In this document: positions 8,628-16,894 of the stretch, one piece after another
How positions within the stretch are numbered: position 1 is the stretch's first letter
Layout: the number at the start of each line of letters is the position of its first letter
Source: Sphingomonas panacis
GTDB taxonomy: Bacteria; Pseudomonadota; Alphaproteobacteria; Sphingomonadales; Sphingomonadaceae
Length of the DNA: 64,000 nucleotides
Direction of reading: 5' to 3'
Assembly: GCF_001717955.1 (NCBI RefSeq)
Contig: NZ_CP014168.1
Location: forward strand, 4,929,501-4,993,500
The notes under the pieces: model-generated
The model's database searches: none
The model's input: the letters and a program-made list of their open reading frames with translations, nothing else
What the model was told of the DNA's origin: nothing
Position numbers and translations under genes: made by a program

Positions 8628-9773
8628 TCATTCGCATTGACCGGCCGTGGTAAGGATCGCGCCGAGCGCATCGACTGCCATTTGTAGAGCTTGAGGCCGT
8701 GCCTTGCGAAGATAGCGGGTGTAATAAACCACCAACTCAGCCCGTGCGGCCGCGACATTCTTGGTCGAAACGCCATCACGCGCAGGTAGCTCGAGCTTCG
8801 CGTCATGCGGGGTTCTTCCAAATCGGGCAGTATCGATGCTCACCTCGTATTTGCGATAAGCGGCGTAGCGGATGGTTCCTTCGCAACCCGGCCAAGCTGC
8901 GCTCAGCTTTTTAACCAGTGCTGAAAACGCCGGCAGCGGCGGCAGGCCCGCTTCGCAATCGGTATTAAATACCCGATTGTCTCCCTGATCGCCATAAATG
9001 GAGGCGGTCGCGCCTAGCAGTTTTGGATGACCTACGATCGCTGCGCAGGGAATCTGGCGGACGCCTACGCCGCCGCCATCCGGCAGCAGCGGTCCGAGCA
9101 CGTCGAGAAAGCCCACCAGCCTGTCAGGCGATACCAGCAAATCCTCCACCTCCGTTACGACACCCGCGCCGGTAGCATCATCGAGCATATCGCGGCCGAA
9201 CGCCGAATTTTCCCCGTTCAGCAGATTACTCAAAACCGGCCTGAGTAGGGTGAGGATGCGAGATCGTCGTCCGGTGTGGGACGGAGAGGACCAGTCGGTG
9301 TCTTCAGGTTCGGACGCCCACAGGACGATGGCTTCCAGCACTGGCGCGAACGCCGGATCGAGGCGCCGGACCACAGGAAGCGCAAGCTCGGGCGCGCGCA
9401 TCACGGCGCCGATCGCCAGTGCGTAGTTACGGGTGTCGTAAGTCGCTCGCAGGCATTCGTCGATCGTCGCCTTACCAGACGGTGTCGCGCAATCTTCCAT
9501 GGCCCTGAGCGTCCGGCGCTGGCCGTCCCGTTGGTTCGATTCGCCCTCGCCAAAGGCGCTGACGCGATTGGCGGCATAGAGAGCCGCCATCTCCCGGTCT
9601 GCCGCCGCGAGTGAACGACTTCGACAAACCGTCGATGCGACAACACTCTGCTGCGGTCTGCAAGCGAAGCTCGGGCTCGACGACGTGCGATCTTGTGCAT
9701 GCGTAGGCGGAGCATTTGCCAACGCCACGCCCGAGACCAGCAGAAGCCACGCTGACATTGCGGGATACCTCAT
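8628..9773 (-). CDS. Secreted protein with LprI-like N-terminal domain
   Basis: ATG 9773 is preceded by GAGGAGG at good spacing; the frame extends further upstream without a better site. The first ~22 residues (MRYPAMSAWLLLVSGVALAN) form a signal peptide. Then FACRPQQSVVASTVCRSRSL and AAADREMAALYAANR match the pattern of the LprI/DUF1311 domain, a periplasmic lysozyme-inhibitor-like module. The remaining ~290 residues contain several cysteines but no recognised family. Upstream on the same strand are a 71-codon frame and an S41-type peptidase, so the three may form an operon acting in the periplasm. The substrate is unknown. Confidence 0.7.
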   Translation of the reverse strand: MRYPAMSAWLLLVSGVALANAPPTHAQDRTSSSPSFACRPQQSVVASTVCRSRSLAAADREMAALYAANRVSAFGEGESNQRDGQRRTLRAMEDCATPSGKATIDECLRATYDTRNYALAIGAVMRAPELALPVVRRLDPAFAPVLEAIVLWASEPEDTDWSSPSHTGRRSRILTLLRPVLSNLLNGENSAFGRDMLDDATGAGVVTEVEDLLVSPDRLVGFLDVLGPLLPDGGGVGVRQIPCAAIVGHPKLLGATASIYGDQGDNRVFNTDCEAGLPPLPAFSALVKKLSAAWPGCEGTIRYAAYRKYEVSIDTARFGRTPHDAKLELPARDGVSTKNVAAARAELVVYYTRYLRKARPQALQMAVDALGAILTTAGQCE

Positions 9774-9833
9774 ATGCGCCCTCCTCTGTCGGTTGCCACT
9801 CAATAGCGCGATCGAACCCTCCGGTCGAACAGC

Positions 9834-10049
9834 CTATAGGAGGAGCGTGACCTTCCGGAAGATCACGCCGTAATCGCTGAGCGCTGTGTTGCACGTCCGG
9901 TGTAGCTCCAGAGCGTAACTACCTTGATCCCGCCAGGACCGGGACGACCAAGCCGTGATGCACGCCAACCAGATCGAGGGATCGTCGCTCAATGACGAGG
10001 CGCTTTCCAGCGTTATGTAGCGGCTTCGCTGGTCATCGCGCTTTGCCAT
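9834..10049 (-). CDS. Hypothetical small protein (71 aa)
   Basis: The ATG at 10049 immediately follows the TAA stop of the upstream S41-type gene, so translation could be coupled by re-initiation. The product (MAKRDDQRSRYITLESASSL, ending DYGVIFRKVTLLL) has no signal peptide and no recognised domain. It fills the gap to the LprI-like gene. It may be an accidental frame or a decayed gene. Support is the coupling and position only. Confidence 0.3.
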   Translation of the reverse strand: MAKRDDQRSRYITLESASSLSDDPSIWLACITAWSSRSWRDQGSYALELHRTCNTALSDYGVIFRKVTLLL

Positions 10050-11555
10050 TTAACGTGACAGCATATTGGCTGAGCGGGTAGAGGAGAGTCGATTAATGAT
10101 CTCAGACACCCATCGCTCAAGGCTTTGAGTGTCGGCAAGCGACCCCCGGAACACATAGGAAGGCGTGAGTGGCACATTGCTGCCGCGCTTTCGTCCTCGA
10201 TAGACTTTCATTGGCAGCACAACGCGACCAAAGCCGCTCGGCAGAGTGTCTTTACGAGCGTCCATATAGACCGTGTCTGCGGATGTCTGTTGCCCAACAT
10301 GGATGGCACCAAGCGCAAGCCAGAGGTCGGCCGCGTCGAGGCAAGCGGAGCCACAGCCGGGGTCGGTAATCATGAGTACGGGACGCCCGAGCGTAGGGAT
10401 AGATCTATCCGAGACAGAATTCCGCTTAGCCGCGCTGACGTTCGCCCATACCGGCTTGCCTGACATTCGAGCCAGCTCCATTCCCGCTATTGTTTCCCCC
10501 AGCCAGCCGCGCACTTCCGGCGAGCTGTTGCTGGAGGCATCGAGCGAAGCGGCAAACTGCTTGAGCGTAGCGATATTTGAGGATGAAGCTCGCCACTCGA
10601 CGGCATCCGATCCCAAATTGACAGCATCGACTGCCGGTTTGCCCCAGATGAGACGCGCGATCTGCCGGCTCCAGTCTGAAGATCCGCCATGGTTGCCACG
10701 CAAGTCGAGCACGATCGCTCGGGCATTACGCAAGCTTTCAGGAGATGCTGTTAGACGGGCGATCAAGGGCACAAGCGCCTTTGCCGCAGGGCCTTCCGGA
10801 TCGCCTTTGAAATCGCTGAGCGTGATCCACAGCGAGTTATCAGGGAGCGTCCGCATGCCGATCGGTTCAGCGGCTCGGCTGAAGGTTCTCGCCAGATGTC
10901 GATCGCGCTCGGCAGGGTCGATAATTCTCCAGTCCAGCTTCACTGATCGTCGGCGGGTTTCCACAAGGAAAGTACAGATGGACGGGCGGGTTACCCAAGG
11001 ATTCCCTTGGTCGAGGAACAGCCTGCCTCCTTCCTCCATGCGAACGGCCCGTAAAAACCATCGGCCGCTGAATGCCCCGACATTTGTTTTAGCGAGAGCA
11101 TCGGCCGATCGCCCGTCGCATTCGATCAGCTCCGCACCGATAGGAAGTCTCGACCAATCGACGTGCGTGGCCACGCGCTGTCGCCCGTCGTCGTCAATCG
11201 CTGTAAGGAAGCCGGGCCAGCGGGTCGGAAGCTGCGGCTGCACCTGGTCTCGCCCTGCCCCAAACTCAAGGTGTCCATCATCGAATGCGGCGGCATAGGC
11301 GCGCAGGGCGAACCAGTACCCTGCGTATTCGCGCGTTCGTCGAGCGCGTTGCACCGCCAGCGCGAGTTGCCGATCGTTTTTGCTGGCGAACCGGGGGTTT
11401 GCCGTATCAACCATCCCCGGGTGGTTCGTCGCTATGTCGTCATGGAAAGCCTGAGCGTCCTGCCTGAGCGCAGAAGCCCAATCAGGGGCGTCCGCTGCCC
11501 CTGTGAGCGTGAGCATCATCGCTGCGGCTGGCGCCGCTATTATCAAGCTTCTCAT
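10050..11555 (-). CDS. Secreted S41-family (C-terminal-processing-type) peptidase
   Basis: The 501-residue protein starts with a signal peptide (MRSLIIAAPAAAMMLTLTGA). An N-terminal helical region with FDDGHLEFGAG precedes the S41 core. The core has VLDLRGNHGGSSDWSRQIA, then the likely catalytic segment DPGCGSACLDAADLW with Ser in GSAC. S41 enzymes use a Ser-Lys or Ser-His-type site, and which partner residue acts here is not clear. The PDZ domain seen in bacterial Ctp proteases is not obvious. It is first in a possible three-gene operon with the 71-codon frame and the LprI-like gene, within the island. Confidence 0.75.
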   Translation of the reverse strand: MRSLIIAAPAAAMMLTLTGAADAPDWASALRQDAQAFHDDIATNHPGMVDTANPRFASKNDRQLALAVQRARRTREYAGYWFALRAYAAAFDDGHLEFGAGRDQVQPQLPTRWPGFLTAIDDDGRQRVATHVDWSRLPIGAELIECDGRSADALAKTNVGAFSGRWFLRAVRMEEGGRLFLDQGNPWVTRPSICTFLVETRRRSVKLDWRIIDPAERDRHLARTFSRAAEPIGMRTLPDNSLWITLSDFKGDPEGPAAKALVPLIARLTASPESLRNARAIVLDLRGNHGGSSDWSRQIARLIWGKPAVDAVNLGSDAVEWRASSSNIATLKQFAASLDASSNSSPEVRGWLGETIAGMELARMSGKPVWANVSAAKRNSVSDRSIPTLGRPVLMITDPGCGSACLDAADLWLALGAIHVGQQTSADTVYMDARKDTLPSGFGRVVLPMKVYRGRKRGSNVPLTPSYVFRGSLADTQSLERWVSEIINRLSSTRSANMLSR

Positions 11556-11940
11556 GCCACAGAGCTAAGCAGCGGGCCGCGGGTTCGACAAGTTGGCTAG
11601 CGGCTGCAAAATTGCGCCGCCTTCAACAATTGGCCCGCTGCGGGTATGATCCCGATAAGGAAAGTTCAACGGGACAACCGGCGTCGGATTGGGTCTCCCG
11701 GCACCTCCGGTCGAGCCGCTTTCCCGAAACCTGTTCCCGATCGAGTTTTCCCGAAACGACCAGTCCGAGATGGAGAAACAGGACTGCTGCGCCTCGTTGA
11801 GATGGCCATTTTCAATATGCTGTTGCGATCTGCTGAATGGCCGGGAGTGGTCGCCTCCTTTCCGGCAGGGTCATAAGACTTGAACGGCTGCTCCTGTCGG
11901 CACCGGTCGTTGGGGCAAGCTAGGCCGAGTGTCTTAGTTT
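11556..11940. other. Intergenic region, no gene seen
   Basis: These 385 bases lie between the S41-type gene start and the left end of the first IS91-type unit. The short open frames in it have no ribosome site or recognisable product. The S41-gene promoter should lie at its left end. It looks like decayed sequence flanking the IS insertion. Confidence 0.5.
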
Positions 11941-12235
11941 GTGAAGGGTTTCGGGCGCTTGCGTACGAAAGCCTCCAGTGCAGGAACCCGCGGGCCCCAC
12001 GCGCTGGTCTATGGGTAAAGCGGCTTTTGGGTGGTTCGGACGGGTAAGCGATGCCGATCCGGAAGTGTCGGTTCTGGCCGGATCAACGTGACTTTGTGCG
12101 GCGTCAGAGTGCGGACGGTGGTGGTTTTGCTGGTCGATGTGCCCTTTGCCCGGCTCGCTTCTGGGATAGGCATGTGCTGCGTCGTCGGCCAGGACACTAT
12201 GGGTGCGACCGTTGTGCAGGCTGAGCCATGCCGGA

Positions 12236-13429
12236 TCATGGCGCATTCTCCCGGATTGGCGATGGCGATGATGGCGGCGCGCGGGGCTGGCACCAGCGGG
12301 CGAAGGCGTCGATGATGGTCATGTGCCCGCCGCAACATGGGCATGGCGGACGATGATCGGGCGGCTCGTCGGGTTCGGGCTCCTCGACCGGTGCGGCGAC
12401 GCCCAACAGCCTGCGGGCCAGCGCCATGGTGTCCTTGTGGGTCGAACTGGCGAGCAGGCCGTAATGCCGGATGCGGTGGAAGCCGCTCGGCAGGACGTGG
12501 ATCAGGAAGCGGCGAATGAACTCGTCGGTCGCCAGCGTCATGACCTGCTGGCGTTCGGCCCCGTCGCGACGGTAATCCTTATAGCGGAACGTCACGCCGT
12601 TCTCGTCGAAGCCGAGGAGCCTCCGGTTCGAGATGGCAACCCGGTGCGTATAGCGTGAGAGATAGGCCAGCACCGCCTGCGGCCCGGCGAAGGGCGGCTT
12701 GGCATAGACCACCCAGCGCTTCTTCCGGATCGGCGAGAGATGCCGCAGGAAGGCCTTGCGTGTCGCGAGGCCAGCCAAGGTGCTGAAGAAGGCCAGCTTG
12801 CCGGCATCGAACAATGCCAACAGGCGAGTGAGGAACAGACGGCGGAACAAGGCGCCCAGCACACGCACCGGCAGCAGGAATGCGGGGCGCGACGAAATCC
12901 AGCGCGTGCCGTCGAGCGCGATGCCACCGCCAGGCACGATCATGTGCACGTGCGGATGGTGGGTCAATGCCGATCCCCAGGTATGCAGCACGGCGGTGAT
13001 GCCGACCCGCGCGCCGAGGTGCTTGGGATCGGCAGCGATGGCTAGCATCGTGTCCGCCGCCGCGCGGAACAGCAGATCATAGACCACCGCCTTGTTCTGC
13101 CACGCGATATCCGCGATCTCAGCGGGCACGGTAAACACGACGTGGAAGTAGCCGATCGGCAACAGGTCGGCCTCGCGCGCGGCCAGCCAGGTGCGCGCGG
13201 CGGCGCCCTGGCACTTGGGGCAATGCCGGTTGCGGCACGAGTTGTAGGCGATCCGCCAGTGCCCGCAGTCGTCGCAGGCCTCGACGTGACCACCCAGTGC
13301 GGCGGTGCGGCAGTTCTCGATCGCCGTCATGACCTTGAGCTGGCCGAGGCTCAGGTGCCCGGCATGGGCAGCCCGATAGGCGGGCCCGGCGCTGCGGAAG
13401 ATATCGGCGACCTCGAGCGAGGTACGCAA
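12236..13429 (-). CDS. IS91-family Y2 rolling-circle transposase, copy 1
   Basis: This 397-residue HUH-type transposase nicks one strand and drives rolling-circle transposition. The N-terminal zinc region has EACDDCGHWRIAYNSCRNRH followed by CPKCQG. The HUH motif is HPHVHMIVPGGG, and the two catalytic tyrosines are in YLSRYTHR (Y-x3-Y). The C-terminus has a second cysteine cluster, PPCPCCGGHM. It starts four bases after the integrase stop, so the pair is one transcription unit. The length is normal for the family and no defect is seen. Confidence 0.92.
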   Translation of the reverse strand: MRTSLEVADIFRSAGPAYRAAHAGHLSLGQLKVMTAIENCRTAALGGHVEACDDCGHWRIAYNSCRNRHCPKCQGAAARTWLAAREADLLPIGYFHVVFTVPAEIADIAWQNKAVVYDLLFRAAADTMLAIAADPKHLGARVGITAVLHTWGSALTHHPHVHMIVPGGGIALDGTRWISSRPAFLLPVRVLGALFRRLFLTRLLALFDAGKLAFFSTLAGLATRKAFLRHLSPIRKKRWVVYAKPPFAGPQAVLAYLSRYTHRVAISNRRLLGFDENGVTFRYKDYRRDGAERQQVMTLATDEFIRRFLIHVLPSGFHRIRHYGLLASSTHKDTMALARRLLGVAAPVEEPEPDEPPDHRPPCPCCGGHMTIIDAFARWCQPRAPPSSPSPIRENAP

Positions 13430-13433
13430 GGGC

Positions 13434-14339
13434 TCAGCCGGGAGGTGCCCTGCCTTCCATCACGGCCACGATCTGGTCGAGCGGGCTGGCCACCGCCCGC
13501 ATCGTCTTGCTCGAGACCTGGGTATAAATGCCGGTCGTGTTGATGTTCACGTGTCCCAGCAAGACCTGGATGACCCGGATATCGACGCCCTGCTCGAGCA
13601 GGTGAGTGGCAAACGAATGGCGCAGTGTATGCGGGCTTACCCGCTTGTGGATGTCGGCGCGCTCGGCCGCTTCCTTCACGACGCGGTGCAACTGGCGAGC
13701 CGAGATCGGATCCGTGCCGCTGCGGCCGGGGAACAGCCAGCCATGAGGTAGCATCACTCCGCGCCGCTTGCCTTCGCGCCACCATTGACGGAGCAAGTCC
13801 AGCAGGTGCGGTGAGAGCATGGCGTTGCGGTCCTTGCGTCCCTTGCCCTGCTCGACGCGGATCATCATCCGGGTGCTGTCGATGTCATCGACCTTGAGGT
13901 GGGCAACCTCCGAAACCCGCAGGCCCGCACCATAGGCCACGCTGAGGGCCGCCTTGTACTTGATGCCTGGCGCAGCCTCGATCAGCCGCGCTGTCTCCTC
14001 GACGCTCAAAACCACCCGCAGCTTGGGTGTGAAGCGAACGACGACCAGCGCTAGCGCCATCTCCGGCCGCCTGAGGGTTATCCCGAAGAGGAACCGCAGT
14101 GCCGAAACGGCCCCATTGATCGTGGCCGGCCCTACGGCGCGCTCGTGCTGGTCAACCTGAAAACGCCGGAGGTCTTCCACCGTGGCCGTGTCCGGGGGGC
14201 GGCCGAGAAACGCGGCGAAGTTCCGGACATGTCGGATATAGTCGTTCTGCGTGTGCGCCCCGAAGCCACGCATCGTCATGTCCTGCAGCATCCGCTCACG
14301 CAGCGAATGGGTCGGCGCAGCGGTCGTAATAGCATCCAT
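13434..14339 (-). CDS. IS91-associated tyrosine recombinase, copy 1
   Basis: This 301-residue XerC/D-like recombinase travels with the IS91 transposase. The N-terminal SAM-like domain includes MLQDMTMRGFGAHTQNDYIR. The catalytic residues lie in YGAGLRVSEVAHL (Arg), HTLRHSFATHLLEQG (His-x-x-Arg), VLLGH (His) and TTGIYTQV (Tyr). It may resolve or target transposition intermediates; its exact role in this IS subgroup is not established. It is intact and nearly identical to the gene at 23337-24242. Confidence 0.9.
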   Translation of the reverse strand: MDAITTAAPTHSLRERMLQDMTMRGFGAHTQNDYIRHVRNFAAFLGRPPDTATVEDLRRFQVDQHERAVGPATINGAVSALRFLFGITLRRPEMALALVVVRFTPKLRVVLSVEETARLIEAAPGIKYKAALSVAYGAGLRVSEVAHLKVDDIDSTRMMIRVEQGKGRKDRNAMLSPHLLDLLRQWWREGKRRGVMLPHGWLFPGRSGTDPISARQLHRVVKEAAERADIHKRVSPHTLRHSFATHLLEQGVDIRVIQVLLGHVNINTTGIYTQVSSKTMRAVASPLDQIVAVMEGRAPPG

Positions 14340-14465
14340 GGTAAGTTCCTCTCCGTTGAAGGAACTCCACAGTCGGCGGGCGACGCCGCCCCCGCCGAAA
14401 GCCTCACAAATACTACACTACATCACCCCAAGCGACCCTCCCGCGGAGCGGGTTCGTGCTCTGGG

Positions 14466-14902
14466 GCGACTGCGGAAGGGCAGCTTTGACCGCCGCGATC
14501 GGCAGCTTCCGCCCAGACCGGACATTCACCGGAGATGAAATGGACGACGTCATCTGGTCGACGGCTACCGGAATTTCGTGGAACTTTGCAGCCATCCCGC
14601 TCCACCAGTTTACGTCGGCTTCCGACGGAAGCCGACCCGCCCGGTGTCAGTCGCGTTATATGAAAAGCCCTGCGAAAAACGGTGACCGCCGTCGCCCAAA
14701 TCGGTCCGCCACCTCTCGTCAAGAGACCATTGTCGTGAGTCTACGTCTATACTTACAAACGGGAATCAACGACAATTTTCAGGTGGCTTCTTCAACGTGC
14801 CAAAGCGCCGAACAACGCTTTATAGAAGTGAATTAGGTTGCAGTTCTCACAGGCGTGCTATTTTGCTCAACCCCACGTTTATGTTAGAATGGTTGCCGCA
14901 GA
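14466..14902. other. Intergenic region, no gene seen
   Basis: These 437 bases lie between IS91 copy 1 and the second serine recombinase. The base composition falls to more AT-rich near 14740-14900, where the promoter of the recombinase should be. Short frames on both strands have no ribosome site or recognisable product. The first ~60 bases look like remnant flanking sequence of a lost gene. Confidence 0.45.
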
Positions 14903-16720
14903 ATGAGGGCGACCGTGATCGAAATCGCAATCCAGAGCCCAACCCCGCGGGTCCGATGCGCGATCTATACGCGCAAGAGCAGTGATGCCGGGCTCGAGCG
15001 CGATGTAAACTCTCTCGATGCACAACGGGAGATTTGCGCCGCATACGTCAAATGCAACGAACATAAGGGTTGGTGCGAGTTGCCGACGCGTTACGACGAC
15101 GGAGGTTATTCAGGTGGAACGCTTGATCGGCCCGCGCTCCGTCGCCTGCTCGCCGACGTCGAGGCCGGCCAGATCGACGTGATTGTCTTTTACAAGATCG
15201 ACCGACTCACCCGCTCGCTCGCAGATTTCGTGCGTCTAATGGAAGCGATGAATAGATTCAGCATCTCCTTCGTCAGTGTTACTCAGTCATTCGACACGTC
15301 GGAGAGCATGGGTCGGATGGTGCTGAACGTGCTCATCACCTTTGCGCAGTTCGAGCGCGAGATGCTGAGTGACCGGATAAAAGACAAGCTCGCAATGATG
15401 CGCCGCAAGGGTCTATTCGTGAACGGGCACCCGCCAATTGGATACGACAAGGTCAATGGCCATCTCGTCGTCAACGACGCAGAAGCCGAGATTGTGCGCG
15501 ACATCTTTCGCCGCGTTGCTGAATACCCCAGCGTTTTCCAGCTCATGAAACATCTGCAGGCGGAGGGTGTCTGCACGAAAGCCTTCATCAGCAAACGCGG
15601 TCGACGGATCGGCGGCACCCCCATGCATGCGGGATCGATCTACGGACTGCTCAGGAACCCGCTATACATCGGCTTCATCAAGGACGGCGAAGAGTGGCAC
15701 GAAGGTCAGCACGAGCCAATCGTCGATCGGGAATTATGGGATCGTGCGCAGGATCTTCGCGCTGCCCGCGCGCAACCCCGTATTGCCTGGGACGTGTCGC
15801 GCAATCTGCTTCACGGCCTGATCTGGGATGACTCTGGGCGGCCACTGTATACCAACACCGGCGGAACGGGGAAAAGGCGATATCGATACTATGACTCGGA
15901 GCCCAAAGCCCCCGGGCGGAAAAAGTATCTTTTCAAGGTACGAGTTCGCGCCGATATGGTAGAAGAACTCACATTCACATCAGTGTGCGCGTTCTTTGAG
16001 GATCACGCACAAGTCAGGAAAGCCCTCCTGACGCTCGGCAACTTCGATATCAAATCGCAACAGATCAACGCGCAGTCGCAATCTGTCGTAAAGCGGCTGA
16101 CACAGATGGGCAACGATGAGCTACGCCGTCTATATGAAGCGGTGTTCGTTCGCGTTGAGGTCGCGAAGACAGAACTTCGACTGCTGCTGAGGTGCAGAGA
16201 AATTGCACAGCTTCTAACTTCCACACACCTTTTAAACGACCCCGTTATCGCATCGGACGGGATAGAAGCGCGAGTACACCTCCTGTCAGTCAATGCCAAT
16301 CTAATCTGCGCTCACCGGGACTTCACCCTCCCAATTGCATCTCCGCCGCTTTGCGGCACGCCCGACAAGAAGCTCGTAAATCTCATCAGTCGAGCGTTTG
16401 CGGCACGAGCAGCCGTAATGGCAAACAGAGACAAACCGATCGCAGAGCTTGCGAAGACCTTCAAGCTCGGACCGAGCAAATTCGCGCGACTGATCCGCCT
16501 GACGTACCTCGCGCCCGATATTCAAGCCGCGATCATCGACGGCAATCATCCCTCCGACCTCACGGCTCATAAGCTGATTTATAGCACTTTGCCGCTAGAC
16601 TGGTACCAACAGCGTTTACTGCTCGGGTTTTGCGTGGAAGGCTTGTCAAATGAAAACCCGCCAAATTCACCTCATCGTGAAGTGAACCATCCCGGCTTTG
16701 CCGGAGGCTCTACCTCCTGA
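14903..16720 (+). CDS. Large serine recombinase lacking zinc-ribbon cysteines
   Basis: This 605-residue enzyme is a second, unrelated serine recombinase in the island. The resolvase domain has CAIYTRKSSDAGLERDVNSL (catalytic Ser in RKSS), YDDGGYSGGTLDRPAL, FYKIDRLTRSLADF and FAQFEREMLSDRIKDKL. The recombinase domain follows (GLLRNPLYIGFIKDG). Where most large serine recombinases have a Cys-rich zinc ribbon, this one reads LLHGLIWDDSGRPLYTN with no cysteine pairs. The C-terminus (KPIAELAKTFKLGPSKFARL) contains a possible helix-turn-helix. The ATG at 14903 has no clear ribosome site; GTG 14912 is an alternative. It may belong to an element whose ends I could not define. Confidence 0.85.
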   Translation: MRATVIEIAIQSPTPRVRCAIYTRKSSDAGLERDVNSLDAQREICAAYVKCNEHKGWCELPTRYDDGGYSGGTLDRPALRRLLADVEAGQIDVIVFYKIDRLTRSLADFVRLMEAMNRFSISFVSVTQSFDTSESMGRMVLNVLITFAQFEREMLSDRIKDKLAMMRRKGLFVNGHPPIGYDKVNGHLVVNDAEAEIVRDIFRRVAEYPSVFQLMKHLQAEGVCTKAFISKRGRRIGGTPMHAGSIYGLLRNPLYIGFIKDGEEWHEGQHEPIVDRELWDRAQDLRAARAQPRIAWDVSRNLLHGLIWDDSGRPLYTNTGGTGKRRYRYYDSEPKAPGRKKYLFKVRVRADMVEELTFTSVCAFFEDHAQVRKALLTLGNFDIKSQQINAQSQSVVKRLTQMGNDELRRLYEAVFVRVEVAKTELRLLLRCREIAQLLTSTHLLNDPVIASDGIEARVHLLSVNANLICAHRDFTLPIASPPLCGTPDKKLVNLISRAFAARAAVMANRDKPIAELAKTFKLGPSKFARLIRLTYLAPDIQAAIIDGNHPSDLTAHKLIYSTLPLDWYQQRLLLGFCVEGLSNENPPNSPHREVNHPGFAGGSTS

Positions 16721-16737
16721 AAAGGTCGAGCCTGTAT

Positions 16738-16762
16738 GCGCAACGCAACAAACACGTTGCGC
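16738..16762. other. Hairpin after the second serine recombinase
   Basis: GCGCAACG (16738-16745) and CGTTGCGC (16755-16762) form a perfect 8-bp stem with a 9-base loop, 18 bases after the recombinase stop. No T-run follows. It could be a weak terminator or a recombinase binding or crossover site. It lies between convergent genes. Confidence 0.4.
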
Positions 16763-16894
16763 CGGAAGTTTGCGAGCGGTGATACAGACGGTGGTCGATC
16801 GCGGTGGCGATCCCCGTGCCAATACGTGGAGTTCGTCTAGACCGCGGAGAAGATCCAGCCGCGCCCGCGGCGCGCCGCTCGCACGCCGGTTCCC

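Larger units (their letters stand above)
11941..14465 (-). mobile_element. IS91-type unit, copy 1 (integrase + Y2 transposase)
   Basis: The boundaries come from comparison with copy 2 (21844-24367): homology starts at GTGAAGGGTTTCGGGCGC and stops after GGGTTCGTGCTCTGGG. The unit contains a tyrosine recombinase followed by an IS91 transposase on the minus strand. Its right end carries a GC-rich hairpin (CCCGC-GGA-GCGGG, 14440-14452), typical of the terminus upstream of an IS91 transposase. The left ~290 bases after the transposase stop are also conserved between the copies and should include the replication-origin end. No target duplication is seen, as expected for rolling-circle elements. Confidence 0.82.

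Noticed and set aside
11920..12246. 108-codon minus-strand frame after the IS91 transposase (similar frame at 21814-22149)
   Set aside because: The two copies are similar because the DNA at the IS end is conserved; the ends differ, and the product has no recognisable feature.
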